A DNA stretch of 64,000 nt from Chitinophagaceae bacterium (GTDB lineage Bacteria > Bacteroidota > Bacteroidia > Chitinophagales > Chitinophagaceae), in NCBI GenBank assembly GCA_947447265.1, contig CANFKC010000016.1, positions 34,452-98,451 of the forward strand. Direction: 5' to 3'. Position 1 is the first letter of the stretch; every line of letters starts with the position of its first letter. The notes beneath the pieces were generated by a model. It had not been told where the DNA came from. It saw nothing but the letters and a program-made list of their open reading frames with translations, and searched no databases. This document shows, piece by piece, positions 8,773 through 17,690 of this stretch. Made by a program: the position numbers and the translations under genes.

Positions 8773-9049
8773 AACCGCGCCTCTTAAATCTTGAATAACT
8801 ACACGGTCCTTGCGTCTTAGCGCCTTTGCGCGAACCTCCTCAAAAATGGGAAACATCTCAATACACAGAAAACTGCGCCTCTTAAATCCTGAATAACCGC
8901 ACAGTCTCTGCGTCTTAGCGCCTTTGCGCGAACCTCCTCAAAAATGGGAAACTTCACAATACACGGGAAACCGCGCCTCTTAAATCTTGAATAACTACAC
9001 GGTCCTTGCGTCTTAGCGCCTTTGCGTGAGACTACTCAACACACATTAA
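8773..9049. repeat. 98-base tandem repeat, about 2.8 copies
   Basis: Units begin with AA(C/T)(C/T)GCGCCTC-like words at 8773, 8871 and 8969, exactly 98 bases apart. They share CTTGCGTCTTAGCGCC and TTTGCGCGAACC words. The third unit is shortened and is followed by a fourth beginning at 9049. The array fills the gap between the 8352 and 9081 genes. There is no coding frame across it. Confidence 0.85.
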
Positions 9050-9080
9050 ACTGCGCATTAGTGAGAAATGCCAACGAAAA

Positions 9081-9602
9081 CTATCCCAACAACGGATAGT
9101 ACCTTTCTTTCAAAATGGTAAGGTGGTGTTGTGTGTGTCCGCAGATAATAAAGCCTATAGCGAGCACAGAAACCGGCTTGCCATTGGTAATACCTTCATG
9201 CTGCAGAGCCGCATTGGTAAAGCTTTTAAAAAGCAGGATATTCGATTCCCGAACGCTGACAAACTCGGCTACTACATCATCCAGACTGCGGTTATTAGCT
9301 GCTGCGGTTTCCGCATACAGGTTTTCATCAAAACCGGGTAAAGGTGTTTTGTCAGTCCTTGCAATTCTGAGTGCCCGGTAGGCAAATACCCGCTCGCAGT
9401 CAATAAGGTGCTGTATGGTGTCTTTAACGGTCCATTTGCCCGGTGCATAAACCATATCGCCCAACGCAACCAGCTTATCCATTTCGGCCTGCAGCATCTT
9501 CGGGCCTGTCAACGCCAGTGCATCCAATAATGCTAAATCATCAACCTGCATTATGTACCGGTCAAAATATTCCGGCATGGTAACAATTGCTGATCTTTTC
9601 AT
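9081..9602 (-). CDS. DinB-superfamily protein (YfiT-like putative metal enzyme)
   Basis: About 173 residues forming the four-helix DinB fold. The typical metal-binding histidines appear in TIQHLIDCERVFAYR (about residues 68-83) and near the C-terminus in CGHTQHHLTILKERY. Members act as metal-dependent thiol S-transferases (bacillithiol/mycothiol) or hydrolases, but the substrate here is unknown. The ATG at 9602 gives the usual MxxPEYFDRYI-type opening. A GTG or TTG further up would add 14 atypical residues. It is encoded downstream of and in the same direction as the Asp-box T9SS gene, but a perfect hairpin separates them, so it is probably transcribed on its own. Confidence 0.85.
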   Translation of the reverse strand: MKRSAIVTMPEYFDRYIMQVDDLALLDALALTGPKMLQAEMDKLVALGDMVYAPGKWTVKDTIQHLIDCERVFAYRALRIARTDKTPLPGFDENLYAETAAANNRSLDDVVAEFVSVRESNILLFKSFTNAALQHEGITNGKPVSVLAIGFIICGHTQHHLTILKERYYPLLG

Positions 9603-9635
9603 AGTTATTGGTGTTTGTACTTTTTGGGCTGTTAG

Positions 9636-9665
9636 ATTTGACAACTTTTTAGAAAGTTGTCAAAT
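9636..9665. terminator. Perfect 13-base-pair hairpin between two minus-strand genes
   Basis: ATTTGACAACTTT, loop TTAG, AAAGTTGTCAAAT. It lies below the end of the 9729-12371 gene and just upstream of the DinB gene start. There is no T-run after it in either direction, so it could be a terminator, an RNA-stabilising hairpin or an operator for the DinB gene. Confidence 0.55.
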
Positions 9666-9681
9666 CGCACCTTCCGAAGCT

Positions 9682-9728
<47 letters not shown>

Positions 9729-12371
9729 CTAATAGATCATTACCCTGCATCTGGCTACGGTTTGGCTATTGCCTGTTTCGCAAATGTAGGTGCCTGGTGT
9801 AAGGCCCTTAATGTTCAGTTTAAGGTTGCCACTATTGTCAAATATGGCGTCTTCGCTCCAGGCCGTAGCACCGTTAGCGGCAATCATTCTCACCTTAACG
9901 GTTTGTCCTTTTAGCGCAGCATTGTTAGTTTTCACAGTAAACGCACCGCGGTTAGGGTTAGGTACTACTGAAATTACGTCAGCAGCATAAGGAATTATCG
10001 AAACCTCCGATGGGTTTTCATGCTTGGTTGTCTTCCACATACCACGGCCATACGTTGCAGCCCACAAGTTACCAGTGGTGTAGTTAATGTTTAGGTCTTG
10101 CACCTGTGCGGTTGGCAGGTTGGTGCTGTACAATGCCCATGAGCTCATGGTAGTATCCATGTAGTAGACTGACATGTCGGTACCTATATACTTCGTGCCT
10201 GAAAAAGAGTCAATCACTATGCAGTTAATTGGTATGTTAGGCAGGCCGCCATTACGGTTCGTCCAGATACCGGTACGGAGGTCATAGAAAGCCACTTTGC
10301 GCGCGGTGCTGTAACCGCCGAAGGTAGCCCATAAAATGTGTGCGTCTTTCGGGTCAACGGTAATGCGCGATATATCTGTAGTAAAGGCAGCGGTAGTAAT
10401 GGTGTCCCAGGTAACACCATTATTGGCGGTATAATACAGGGCGTTATGATAGTTCCAGCGGCCTTCAATTTCTACGTAAATAAAGCTGTCGTTAGCCGGG
10501 CTCATCGCAATATTATTGATCATGCTCAGCGGAGTGAACTGCGGCGAAATAGCATTAAACGTCCCGCCCTGGTCTGGAGACATAAACAGATTATCAATGC
10601 CGACGTACAAAGTGGTGCTGATGTGTGGGTGAAGAATATAGGGCGTTATCCAGATGCCGTTCAGCGTATCAGGTATAGCTGCGGTAATGCCGGTATAATG
10701 CACGCCGCCATCGGTAGTACGGTTAATGTAACCGTTTTGCGAGGCAGTATACCAGGTGTTATTCGGGTCGTCATAGTCAACACGGCATTGCATGCCATCG
10801 CCGCCGGTAAGGTTGTAGTATACGCCGTTATTCACCATTAAAGTGCCGTTATCCTGTGCGCCGCCAATACACCATGGCACACCATTAGCTAGTGCCGCGC
10901 GGTAAAATTGTGTATTGCCTATACCATTGTGAATATTATTCCAGCGTGCACCTACTGGTGCTGTTGTGCTGTATATGCCGCCATCGGTTCCCTCATAAAG
11001 TACATGGTCAAGCGGGTTGTATTTTAGCACATGCTTATCAGCATGCACCGCGTCAATCCCGCTGATAGCCAGATACCAGGTATTGGCTATGGCCCATGTG
11101 GTGCCTCCATCGGCAGAATAATAGTTGTTCACGCCGCCCACGGTCACTTTGTTAGGGTCGGTAGGGTCCATTGCTATACAAAGGTCATACCAGCCCTGTC
11201 CGCCGCACGATGTGCTTGGCATGCCCATATCCCAGCCTAGCAGATTATGGGTGCAGAAAGTATCGTTATAATAAGTTTGCGAAAATGAAGCGCCGCTGTT
11301 CGTTGAAGTATAAATGCCCTCCAGTCCAGACTTCGGGTTAGATACGATAGCCTTAACTATATTAGGATTGGCCGGACAAACTGCCAGATTGATGCGTTGA
11401 GCATCGGTAAAGTGTGTAATCTGCGTCCAGGTAGTGCCGCCATTGGTAGAACGCAGTATCTGCGAACTGGAATCAGGCGACAGCGGATACCTTGTCGTGT
11501 AAATAATATTGGTATCAGTAGGATGGGATAATACCTGGTTAAAGTCTCCGGTTGCTGCATTGTATGATGATACCATGCCGTTATTACTGATGATGAGTCC
11601 GCCACGTGTTGCCAGTAAAATCCTGTTGGTGTCCATTGGGTTAATTGCCATGGAGCGGATCCAGTTATAAACAAAGGGTGTCCAGTTAAGGCAGGTAGTG
11701 TTCCAGGTAGCGCCGCCATCTGTGCTTTTCAGTGCGCCCATGCTGTAGTTGCCCCAGCCATCAGCATCGCCTGTTGCTACATACACTGTATTCGGGTTCA
11801 GCGGATTGACTACAATGTCTGATACCCCAAGGGTAGGGTAGTTATCGTAGCACGAATTCCAGGTGCGGCCGCTATCAATAGTTTTCCATAGGCCACCACC
11901 CGATGAACCTGCATAAATCGTTTTGGCATCAGTTGGGTGAAACGCAATAGCATTGATTCGGCCAATACCCGCATATCCTCCGCCGGTAGAATCCGGCCCC
12001 TGGAATACCCAGTTAGACGGTGTGCCCGCCGTAGTGCGCGACTGGCTGCCTTTTGCCGCCGGTGCGTTAAGCGATTTCTGCCATTCTTCCCATGTCTTAA
12101 CCGGACTTACCATGTAACCATTGTCGTCAAGGTGTTGCTGCCAATACCATGCCCAACGGTCAAAATGGTAGTTCATACCTTCTTTTACGCCTTTTTCTTT
12201 GCTTTCGCGTTCGCGCTCTTCTTCTTCGCCGGCTATTTCGGTGGGGTGGGCTTTATAGTTTTTTACGACATCCCAAAATTTTACAGGGCCTTCAGTTTTT
12301 GGCATCCATGGCTGTGCGTGCAATGCTGCAGCAGGTACAGTAAAAAGCAGGCCAAGTAAAAATTTCTTCAT
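9729..12371 (-). CDS. Secreted Asp-box (BNR/sortilin-like) beta-propeller protein with T9SS type A sorting domain
   Basis: 880 residues. A signal peptide (1-19, ending LHAQ) is followed by a charged Glu/Arg-rich segment and then many Asp-box repeats such as STDGGATW, STNGGTTW, SADGGTTW and SPDQGGTF, spread over about residues 140-770. These repeats build one or two beta-propellers of the sialidase/xyloglucanase/Vps10 superfamily. I see no complete sialidase catalytic set, so an enzyme activity is not supported. The last ~80 residues (VVPNPNRGAF onward, ending in PGTYIC and VMIY) are a type A T9SS C-terminal domain. It is expected at the cell surface or secreted. No neighbouring gene hints at its role. 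Confidence 0.88.
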   Translation of the reverse strand: MKKFLLGLLFTVPAAALHAQPWMPKTEGPVKFWDVVKNYKAHPTEIAGEEEERERESKEKGVKEGMNYHFDRWAWYWQQHLDDNGYMVSPVKTWEEWQKSLNAPAAKGSQSRTTAGTPSNWVFQGPDSTGGGYAGIGRINAIAFHPTDAKTIYAGSSGGGLWKTIDSGRTWNSCYDNYPTLGVSDIVVNPLNPNTVYVATGDADGWGNYSMGALKSTDGGATWNTTCLNWTPFVYNWIRSMAINPMDTNRILLATRGGLIISNNGMVSSYNAATGDFNQVLSHPTDTNIIYTTRYPLSPDSSSQILRSTNGGTTWTQITHFTDAQRINLAVCPANPNIVKAIVSNPKSGLEGIYTSTNSGASFSQTYYNDTFCTHNLLGWDMGMPSTSCGGQGWYDLCIAMDPTDPNKVTVGGVNNYYSADGGTTWAIANTWYLAISGIDAVHADKHVLKYNPLDHVLYEGTDGGIYSTTAPVGARWNNIHNGIGNTQFYRAALANGVPWCIGGAQDNGTLMVNNGVYYNLTGGDGMQCRVDYDDPNNTWYTASQNGYINRTTDGGVHYTGITAAIPDTLNGIWITPYILHPHISTTLYVGIDNLFMSPDQGGTFNAISPQFTPLSMINNIAMSPANDSFIYVEIEGRWNYHNALYYTANNGVTWDTITTAAFTTDISRITVDPKDAHILWATFGGYSTARKVAFYDLRTGIWTNRNGGLPNIPINCIVIDSFSGTKYIGTDMSVYYMDTTMSSWALYSTNLPTAQVQDLNINYTTGNLWAATYGRGMWKTTKHENPSEVSIIPYAADVISVVPNPNRGAFTVKTNNAALKGQTVKVRMIAANGATAWSEDAIFDNSGNLKLNIKGLTPGTYICETGNSQTVARCRVMIY

Positions 12372-12445
12372 AATTGAGTTTAGTTACTGAATATAAAGAC
12401 GCAAAAAGCGTCATAAATCTTGGGTCGCAACCCTGAAAAGTGATA

Positions 12446-12502
12446 AGCAAAAAGTAGCTCCATTAACGGATAACAAGAGCATTTTTACTTTTACTTTTTG
12501 CT
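12446..12502 (-). terminator. Possible terminator of the 174-residue exported protein gene
   Basis: AGCAAAAAGTA (12446-12456) is complementary to TACTTTTTGCT (12492-12502), with a 35-base loop. The flanking sequence is T-rich on the minus strand. The long loop makes this a weak call. Confidence 0.3.
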
Positions 12503-12513
12503 TTTTAAGTTTA

Positions 12514-13038
12514 TTACGGCATTGGTACGTCTTTCTTTTTGGTAATTTCTTTTACCGGGAAAGACAACCATTTGCTGCCACCTGCCTTGTAGAAAATAGT
12601 ATTATAAGCTGTTGCCGGAATTTCAGCAGGCACAGCGAATTTGCCACCTCTTACAGGGGTAAGCATCAGTGTATCGCCTTTTTTGGCACCTTCATACATT
12701 TCATCCATTACGTAGTCAACGCCCGGAGGGTAGTGTCTGCCATCTTTAGGATTTATTTTATGCGCTTTATCAATTCTGCAGGTCATCCAGCCATTATCCC
12801 CCCTCCAGAAACAAGTTTCCAGGTTGCCGGTGGTTTGCCATATAATTACGAAATGATTGGCTACTTCAGGCGCCGCGCCGCCGGGTACGCCGGGTAAAGT
12901 GCGTTGGCTATAGGCTTCTAACAATTTAAAATGCGCCTTAGGTGCCGCTTTTTTAGCTTTAACTTTCGTTTTTGCACCTGCGAATACCGGTAAGCACAAC
13001 ATAACAATGCTAACGGCTAATTTTAAGTTCCTGTTCAT
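12514..13038 (-). CDS. Hypothetical exported protein
   Basis: 174 residues. The signal peptide (MNRNLKLAVSIVMLCLPVFAGA) is followed by a Lys/Ala-rich linker (KTKVKAKKAAPKA). The rest is a globular part with Trp/Cys-containing motifs NLETCFWRGDNGWMTCRI and SKWLSFPVKEI. I do not recognise the family. Two cysteines in the mature part could form a disulfide. The next gene upstream on the same strand is the TlpA-like thioredoxin, about 330 bases away across a low-complexity tract, so co-transcription is uncertain. Confidence 0.75.
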   Translation of the reverse strand: MNRNLKLAVSIVMLCLPVFAGAKTKVKAKKAAPKAHFKLLEAYSQRTLPGVPGGAAPEVANHFVIIWQTTGNLETCFWRGDNGWMTCRIDKAHKINPKDGRHYPPGVDYVMDEMYEGAKKGDTLMLTPVRGGKFAVPAEIPATAYNTIFYKAGGSKWLSFPVKEITKKKDVPMP

Positions 13039-13242
13039 ATTATAAGGTAAAATTAGTTAAAATAAGTGAATTTATCGAGATGTTAACCGACCTCACTGTG
13101 GTGTCAACCTGTTGCAACCCGGCGCTGCTGCCGCTATATAAAAGTGCACTTAAATAGCGCGTTTTCATCAATGTAGATTGTCTAAATTTCATCCTCCCCA
13201 ATAACTACAGGCCGCATGTGGTAGGCACGAGGTAAACCATTG

Positions 13243-13368
13243 AATTTTTGCATTTTCCCTCTGCAATTCGGACTTTGAATTTTGGAATTTCCCCTTTGAA
13301 CTTTGAACTTTTCCCTTTGGAATTTGTTATTTGATTTTTGTTATTTGTTTTTTGGGATTTCCCCTTTG
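13243..13368. repeat. Low-complexity TTTGAATTTTGGAATTT-type tract
   Basis: The 330-base gap 13039-13368 contains no gene. Its second half is built from degenerate words such as TTTGGAATTT, CTTTGAACTTT, TTGTTATTTG and TTTCCCC repeated many times, running up to the stop codon of the TlpA-like gene. The complement (AATTCCAAATCCCAAAA) reappears at 16388-16420 between etfB and etfA. Confidence 0.7.
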
Positions 13369-13851
13369 TTATTTCCCCTCCATCATGGCATCTGCGACCC
13401 TCGCTACCTGCTCCGTTGTAACTTGCCCTTCAATAAATTTTTTGCCAACGCCCGGTTTAATAATCAGCGTAGCAGGTAAAGATCCTTCCCAGCTTTCCTC
13501 AATTCTCGGAATAAAAACATTGGGGTCGGTTTCTGATAGCCAGGCCACTTCCGGTGCCAATCTTTTACGGCTCACAAACCCCTGCAGTTTAAAAGGGTAG
13601 GCATCTTTAAAGTCGAGGCTCACCATCAGCATTTTTACCGGTTTGCCCTGGTACATTTTAAATAGGCTGTTGAATTCCGGCAGCTCTTGCACACATGGCG
13701 CACACCAGGTAGCCCAGAAATTAATGATGTACACGGTATCAGGCGAAGCTGCGAATTTCATAATATCGGTCGATGTCATAGACCGTATATCCTGCGCACG
13801 ACTTATCACCGGGGCCAGCGCTATTGCCAGTAAAAAAAAGATTCGTTTCAT
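13369..13851 (-). CDS. TlpA/ResA-like periplasmic thioredoxin
   Basis: 160 residues. The signal peptide ends in ISRAQ. A thioredoxin fold of the AhpC-TSA/Redoxin type follows, with the redox motif WCAPC in NFWATWCAPCVQELPEF at about residues 46-62. The cis-proline region is SLPATLII. It reduces or oxidises cysteines of exported proteins. In Bacteroidota such proteins often serve cytochrome maturation, but no such genes are next to it. The next gene upstream starts 66 bases further on and encodes a barrel-like protein, so they could share a transcript. Confidence 0.9.
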   Translation of the reverse strand: MKRIFFLLAIALAPVISRAQDIRSMTSTDIMKFAASPDTVYIINFWATWCAPCVQELPEFNSLFKMYQGKPVKMLMVSLDFKDAYPFKLQGFVSRKRLAPEVAWLSETDPNVFIPRIEESWEGSLPATLIIKPGVGKKFIEGQVTTEQVARVADAMMEGK

Positions 13852-13916
13852 AGTTAAGGATTCTATTGCAAGTTACGGTAATGCCTGCAAAAGCCATACC
13901 ACAAAACCCGGACCCC

Positions 13917-14561
13917 CTAGGGCACCATCAGGTGTTTACTCTTTAATTTGAGATTCCGACTGAAAATGGCGTCAAAACGCACGCCGAACTTCATGTAGTT
14001 GAGCCTTTTATCAACAATAATATTATCCTGGTGGTATATGTTGTGGCCATCTACCTGCTTAACAAATGGCCCGAAATTAAGTTCCAGTGTACTGCGCTTC
14101 CCGCATTGGGCAGCAAAGCCTAGTAACAAACCTGCTGAATATTGCGACTGGTGGTAAGAAATCGTATCCGTTTTGTAGCCTTTTTCAATTCCGAGGTTAA
14201 AAGTGCCATACCTCGCGAATGCCGCCCAGTAGAGGCTGGTACCGGTATACTTTTTGAACGTGAGCACAAATCCTGCATATTCACGGTTCATGCGCGGGCC
14301 AACGTGTTCGTCGGTATCGTTCGGGAAACTTACGTTGGATGCTTCTGCTTCCAGTTGCACTGCATATTTGTGTTTAAAACCGTATTCCGCACCCACACCT
14401 ACCTGCACCGCAGTGAAAAATAACGGCCATGGCCATATCTTACCCTTTATGGCAAACGAGTTTTCACTTTTGTAAGCAGCCCTGACTGAATCAGTTTTCC
14501 CTTTTGCCCAATCGCAGCAGGGTAGTAAAACCAATAAAAGCACCATGGTAAGTTGTTTCAT
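13917..14561 (-). CDS. Putative outer-membrane beta-barrel protein
   Basis: 214 residues. It has a signal peptide (MKQLTMVLLLVLLPCCDWAKG) followed by alternating amphipathic strands rich in Tyr, Phe and Gly, such as VGVGAEYGFKHKYAVQLEAEA and FARYGTFNLGIEKGY. The pattern suits a small 8-strand barrel (DUF3575-like), but the family is not certain. The C-terminus, KLKSKHLMVP, lacks a strict terminal Phe. A degraded tandem duplicate lies directly upstream (14687-15333) and is about half identical by eye, so this is the surviving copy. Confidence 0.72.
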   Translation of the reverse strand: MKQLTMVLLLVLLPCCDWAKGKTDSVRAAYKSENSFAIKGKIWPWPLFFTAVQVGVGAEYGFKHKYAVQLEAEASNVSFPNDTDEHVGPRMNREYAGFVLTFKKYTGTSLYWAAFARYGTFNLGIEKGYKTDTISYHQSQYSAGLLLGFAAQCGKRSTLELNFGPFVKQVDGHNIYHQDNIIVDKRLNYMKFGVRFDAIFSRNLKLKSKHLMVP

Positions 14562-14686
14562 ACGTAAGACTGAGGGACAAAGTTACCAAACACCACAAAG
14601 TAAATATCTGTGTTAATATAATAAAAACGGTTGCGTTCAAGTGGTTATACGGCATAATGTAATACTGTTTCTCCGGCTCCATCTCA

Positions 14687-15333
14687 TTAGCCCTGCACCA
14701 TCATATGTTTGCTTCGCATCTTGAAATTCCAGGTAAATGACGCATCAACCCGAAGGCCGACATTCAGGTAATCGAATCGTTTATCTATAATGATATTATC
14801 CTGGTGTTAAACATCATGTACATAAATTTTTTTCAGGAATGGACCGAAATTTAGATCGAACAATAACCGACCACCTCCCTGCCAGACGAACCCCACCAAC
14901 GTACCTGCCGAATATTGCGACTGATGATAGGAGATAGTATCAGTTCTGTAGCCTTTTTCAATATTGAAATCAAAGGTGCCATACCGCGTAAATGCAGCCA
15001 GGTAGAAGGTTGGACGAAGATACCTTTTAAGGTGAGCAATCCTGATCTATAAATTTGGTTCATTCGTGCCCCGATATGCTCCCCGGAATCATTGGGAAAG
15101 CTAAGGTAGCCGTATTCAGCCTGCAACCCTACGGCGTATTTTTTATTAAAACCATATTCAGCACCTACGGCAGCACGTACCCCGGTAAACAAAAATATCC
15201 ATGGCAGAAATTGCCCCCTTACAGCAAATGAATTATTGCATTTATGTTTGGTTTGTACGCTATCTGTCTTATCCTTTCCCCGGCTGCAAAAAGTAATAGA
15301 AACAAGCAGAATGATAAAAGGCAATTGTTTCAT
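14687..15333 (-). pseudogene. Degraded tandem paralogue of the 13917-14561 barrel protein
   Basis: The first ~100 codons read in frame from MKQLPFIILL and align with the neighbour: signal peptide, FAVRG, GAEYGFNKKYAV, SFPND and so on. At the A-run around 15025-15028 one A is missing relative to the intact copy. The frame shifts there, and the rest, KRYLRPTFYLAAFTRYGTF onward, is read in another frame. Homology (YHQSQYSAG, LNFGPF) then continues to 14810. There a TAA codon (14807-14809) replaces the Tyr codon of the paralogue's IYHQDN. Homology resumes as HQDNIIIDKRFDYLN and continues to a stop at 14687-14689. With one frameshift and one nonsense codon, the gene is dead unless the base run was misread. 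Confidence 0.88.
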
Positions 15334-15600
15334 AATGTGAGAGCGAAGGGCCAATATGGATGAGAATATATTATGACCAAAATACGAAATAATTTAAAAT
15401 CTGCAAACAGCTTTAAGGAGCGTTGACGAAAGAAAGTCTACCAGATGAAGTAGTTATTTTTCTTTTATGCGAAGCGTAAAATCAGCGAACAGCAAGCTGT
15501 TTAAGGACTTTTATAATGAGGCAGAAATGATAAAAGAACAAGGCAGGTGGAAGACTTTATTTTGTTATCGTTCCTAAGTCACTGTTTACACTTTTTTGCG

Positions 15601-15608
15601 TAGGTTTG
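15601..15608 (+). promoter_or_regulatory. Candidate -7 element of the etfB promoter
   Basis: TAGGTTTG matches the Bacteroidota TAnnTTTG consensus and lies 32 bases before the etfB ATG. No convincing -33 TTTG is at the right distance. The rest of the gap 15334-15639 holds two small hairpins (AACAGC-AA-GCTGTT near 15489, and a TTTTATGC/GCGTAAAA pair near 15473) and nothing else I can name. Confidence 0.45.
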
Positions 15609-15639
15609 CAGTCGTTTTAAAAGATTCAAATCTATATAA

Positions 15640-16383
15640 ATGAAAATATTAGTTTGCATCAGTCAAGTACCTGATACCACAGCCAAAATTGCGTTTTCTG
15701 ATAACAATACTGTATTTAACACTCAGGGTGTTACGTATATTATTAATCCGTATGACGAATGGTATGCTTTGGTTAGGGCTCTGGAACTGAAGGAAAGTGG
15801 CGCCGCAACTGCAGTGCACATGATAACAGTAGGTAAAGCAGATGCCGAGCCTGTAATTCGTAAAGCATTGGCCTTAGGTGGCGACGAAGCAATACGTATT
15901 GATGCAGATAGCAACGATACCTATCAGGTAGCTGCGCTGATAGCTGATTACGCTAAAACCCAGGGTTACGACCTGGTGCTGTGCGGTAAAGAATCTATCG
16001 ACTACAACAACGGCAGCGTTGGTGCTATGATAGCCGAATTGCTGGATATGAACTTCATTGGTTTTGCTTATAAAATTGACGTTGCTGGTACTAATGTTAC
16101 TGTTCAGCGAGAAATAGATGGCGGTGAAGAGACCGACAGCTGCAGCCTGCCACTGGTAATATCTTGCCAGAAGGGTGTTGCTGAAGCCCGTATACCTAAC
16201 ATGCGCGGAATTATGGCAGCACGTACCAAGCCACTAAAAGTGGTTGCTCCGGCAGCTATTAGTGCGGTTAGCAGCATAGTTGGCTACGAAATGCCACCTG
16301 CAAAATCTGGCGTGAAAATGGTTGATGCCGAAAATATGGATGAACTGGTAAAACTGTTACACAGCGAAGCCAAGGTAATCTAG
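15640..16383 (+). CDS. etfB: Electron transfer flavoprotein subunit beta
   Basis: 247 residues. This is the AMP-binding partner of the ETF heterodimer, which passes electrons from acyl-CoA and related dehydrogenases to the membrane quinone oxidoreductase. The N-terminus MKILVCISQVPDT, the NPYDEWYALVRALEL motif and the AMP-binding stretch CGKESIDYNNGSVGAMIAELL are characteristic. The C-terminal extension PPAKSGVKM is also typical. etfA follows after 149 bases of repeat-like sequence, an unusually large gap for this gene pair. Confidence 0.96.
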   Translation: MKILVCISQVPDTTAKIAFSDNNTVFNTQGVTYIINPYDEWYALVRALELKESGAATAVHMITVGKADAEPVIRKALALGGDEAIRIDADSNDTYQVAALIADYAKTQGYDLVLCGKESIDYNNGSVGAMIAELLDMNFIGFAYKIDVAGTNVTVQREIDGGEETDSCSLPLVISCQKGVAEARIPNMRGIMAARTKPLKVVAPAAISAVSSIVGYEMPPAKSGVKMVDAENMDELVKLLHSEAKVI

Positions 16384-16385
16384 TG

Positions 16386-16524
16386 GAAAATTCCAATGGG
16401 TTAAATTCCAAATCCCAAAATACAATACAGTAAGCAGTACTCTCTACTATGTACAAATTACTGAATACTAAAAAATTAAGTAAGCGGTACTATTTACTAA
16501 GTACTATCTACTAACTACTAAAAA
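16386..16524. repeat. Low-complexity insertion between etfB and etfA
   Basis: The gap begins with words of the AATTCCAAATCCCAAAATAC type and continues with many variants of (G)TACTATCTACTAA. Both word families occur elsewhere in the window (13243-13368 and 9682-9728), each next to a gene end. Confidence 0.65.
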
Positions 16525-16532
16525 AAGAAAAA

Positions 16533-17510
16533 ATGTCTGTATTAGTTTTAGTTGAACACGCACAGGGAATATTTAAAAAGAAATCGTTCGAAGCAGTACA
16601 ATATGCTGCCCATATAGCTAAAGAAATGGGTGCCGGCGTAACTGCTATAACAACAGGTAATGTTGCCGATAGCGAGATGCAGGCTTTAGGCGCTTATGGC
16701 GCTAACAAAGTGTTGCACTCTACCGATGCCCGCCTCGATAATTTCAGCAGCCGCGCTTTTGCCAAAGTGGTAGTAGCCGCAGCACAAAAAGAAAGTGCCA
16801 AGGTTATTATAGGCCTACACGATACAACAGGTAAGGCAGTTATGCCACGCGTTGCAGCTCGCCTGCAGGCTGGCCTGGTTGCGGGTGCTGTTGGTTACCC
16901 TGACCTGAGCAAAGGTTTTGTGGTAAAGAAAAACGTATTTTCAGGAAAGGCATTTGCTTTCGTAAATATCACCAGCGATGTGAAAGTAATTACCCTGATG
17001 CCAAACACCTACCCTGTAGTAAAAGCCGATGGCAGCGCAAGCGTTGACAAGCTGGATGCAGGACTTACCGATGCCGACTTCGCAGTAAAAGTGATCTCTG
17101 TAGATAAAGCTACAGGCGATGTTCCACTTTCAGAAGCGGAACTGGTAGTATCTGGTGGCCGTGGTATGAAAGGCCCTGAAAACTGGCATGTATTAGAAGA
17201 CCTGGCTAAACAATTGGGTGCAGCAACAGCATGCAGCCGCCCGGTAGCCGATTCACACTGGCGCCCACATGGCGAACACGTTGGACAGACAGGTGGTACC
17301 ATCCGTCCGAACCTGTACATCGCAGTTGGCATTTCAGGCGCTATACAGCACCTTGCAGGCGTTAATGGCTCCAAGACCATAGTTGTCATCAACAAAGACC
17401 CGGAAGCACCATTCTTCAAAGCCGCCGACTACGGCGTTCTCGGCGATGCCATGGAAGTTATCCCCCGCCTCACAGAAGCAGTAAAAAAATACAAAGCCAG
17501 CCAGGCTTAG
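16533..17510 (+). CDS. etfA: Electron transfer flavoprotein subunit alpha
   Basis: 325 residues. This is the FAD-carrying subunit of ETF. Domain I covers about residues 1-195. The conserved C-terminal FAD domain (about 200-320) shows SGGRGMKGPENW, ATACSRPVADSHWRPH, the glycine-rich VGQTGGTIRPNLYIAVGISG and the phosphate-loop region INKDPEAPFF. It is expected to pair with the product of etfB upstream. An intrinsic terminator follows the stop codon, closing the operon. Confidence 0.97.
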   Translation: MSVLVLVEHAQGIFKKKSFEAVQYAAHIAKEMGAGVTAITTGNVADSEMQALGAYGANKVLHSTDARLDNFSSRAFAKVVVAAAQKESAKVIIGLHDTTGKAVMPRVAARLQAGLVAGAVGYPDLSKGFVVKKNVFSGKAFAFVNITSDVKVITLMPNTYPVVKADGSASVDKLDAGLTDADFAVKVISVDKATGDVPLSEAELVVSGGRGMKGPENWHVLEDLAKQLGAATACSRPVADSHWRPHGEHVGQTGGTIRPNLYIAVGISGAIQHLAGVNGSKTIVVINKDPEAPFFKAADYGVLGDAMEVIPRLTEAVKKYKASQA

Positions 17511-17534
17511 TTTTTAATCATATTTTTTTAGTTG

Positions 17535-17563
17535 AATGCCCCGCGAATGCGGGGCATTTTTTT
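17535..17563 (+). terminator. Rho-independent terminator after etfA
   Basis: AATGCCCCGC pairs with GCGGGGCATT across a short loop and is followed by seven T. It lies 25 bases after the etfA stop. Confidence 0.92.
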
Positions 17564-17570
17564 GCTTACC

Positions 17571-17666
17571 CTCGTCCGCGTTTGCAACGCGGATGCCCCG
17601 GATCGGCGTTTGTAACGCCAGTATAAAATATCCGCACTCGTCCGCGTTTGTAACGCGGATGCCTCG
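17571..17666. repeat. Micro-hairpin repeat, family H1 (two copies)
   Basis: The unit pairs CCGCGTT-TGT-AACGCGG with GGCGTT-TGT-AACGCC, joined by GATGCC. One and a half copies are here. Others are at 18252-18312 and 19581-19637. The array lies between the etfA terminator and the start of the next small gene. Confidence 0.75.
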
Positions 17667-17690
17667 TGTAATCGCTTTTGCCGACATTTT

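Noticed and set aside
10338..12359. Open frames of 140-167 codons on the plus strand opposite the Asp-box protein
   Set aside because: Shadow frames of the 880-residue repeat protein, with low-complexity composition and no start context.
14851..15354. Intact 167-residue protein
   Set aside because: The second half is out of frame relative to the neighbouring paralogue. It is better explained as part of a frameshifted pseudogene.
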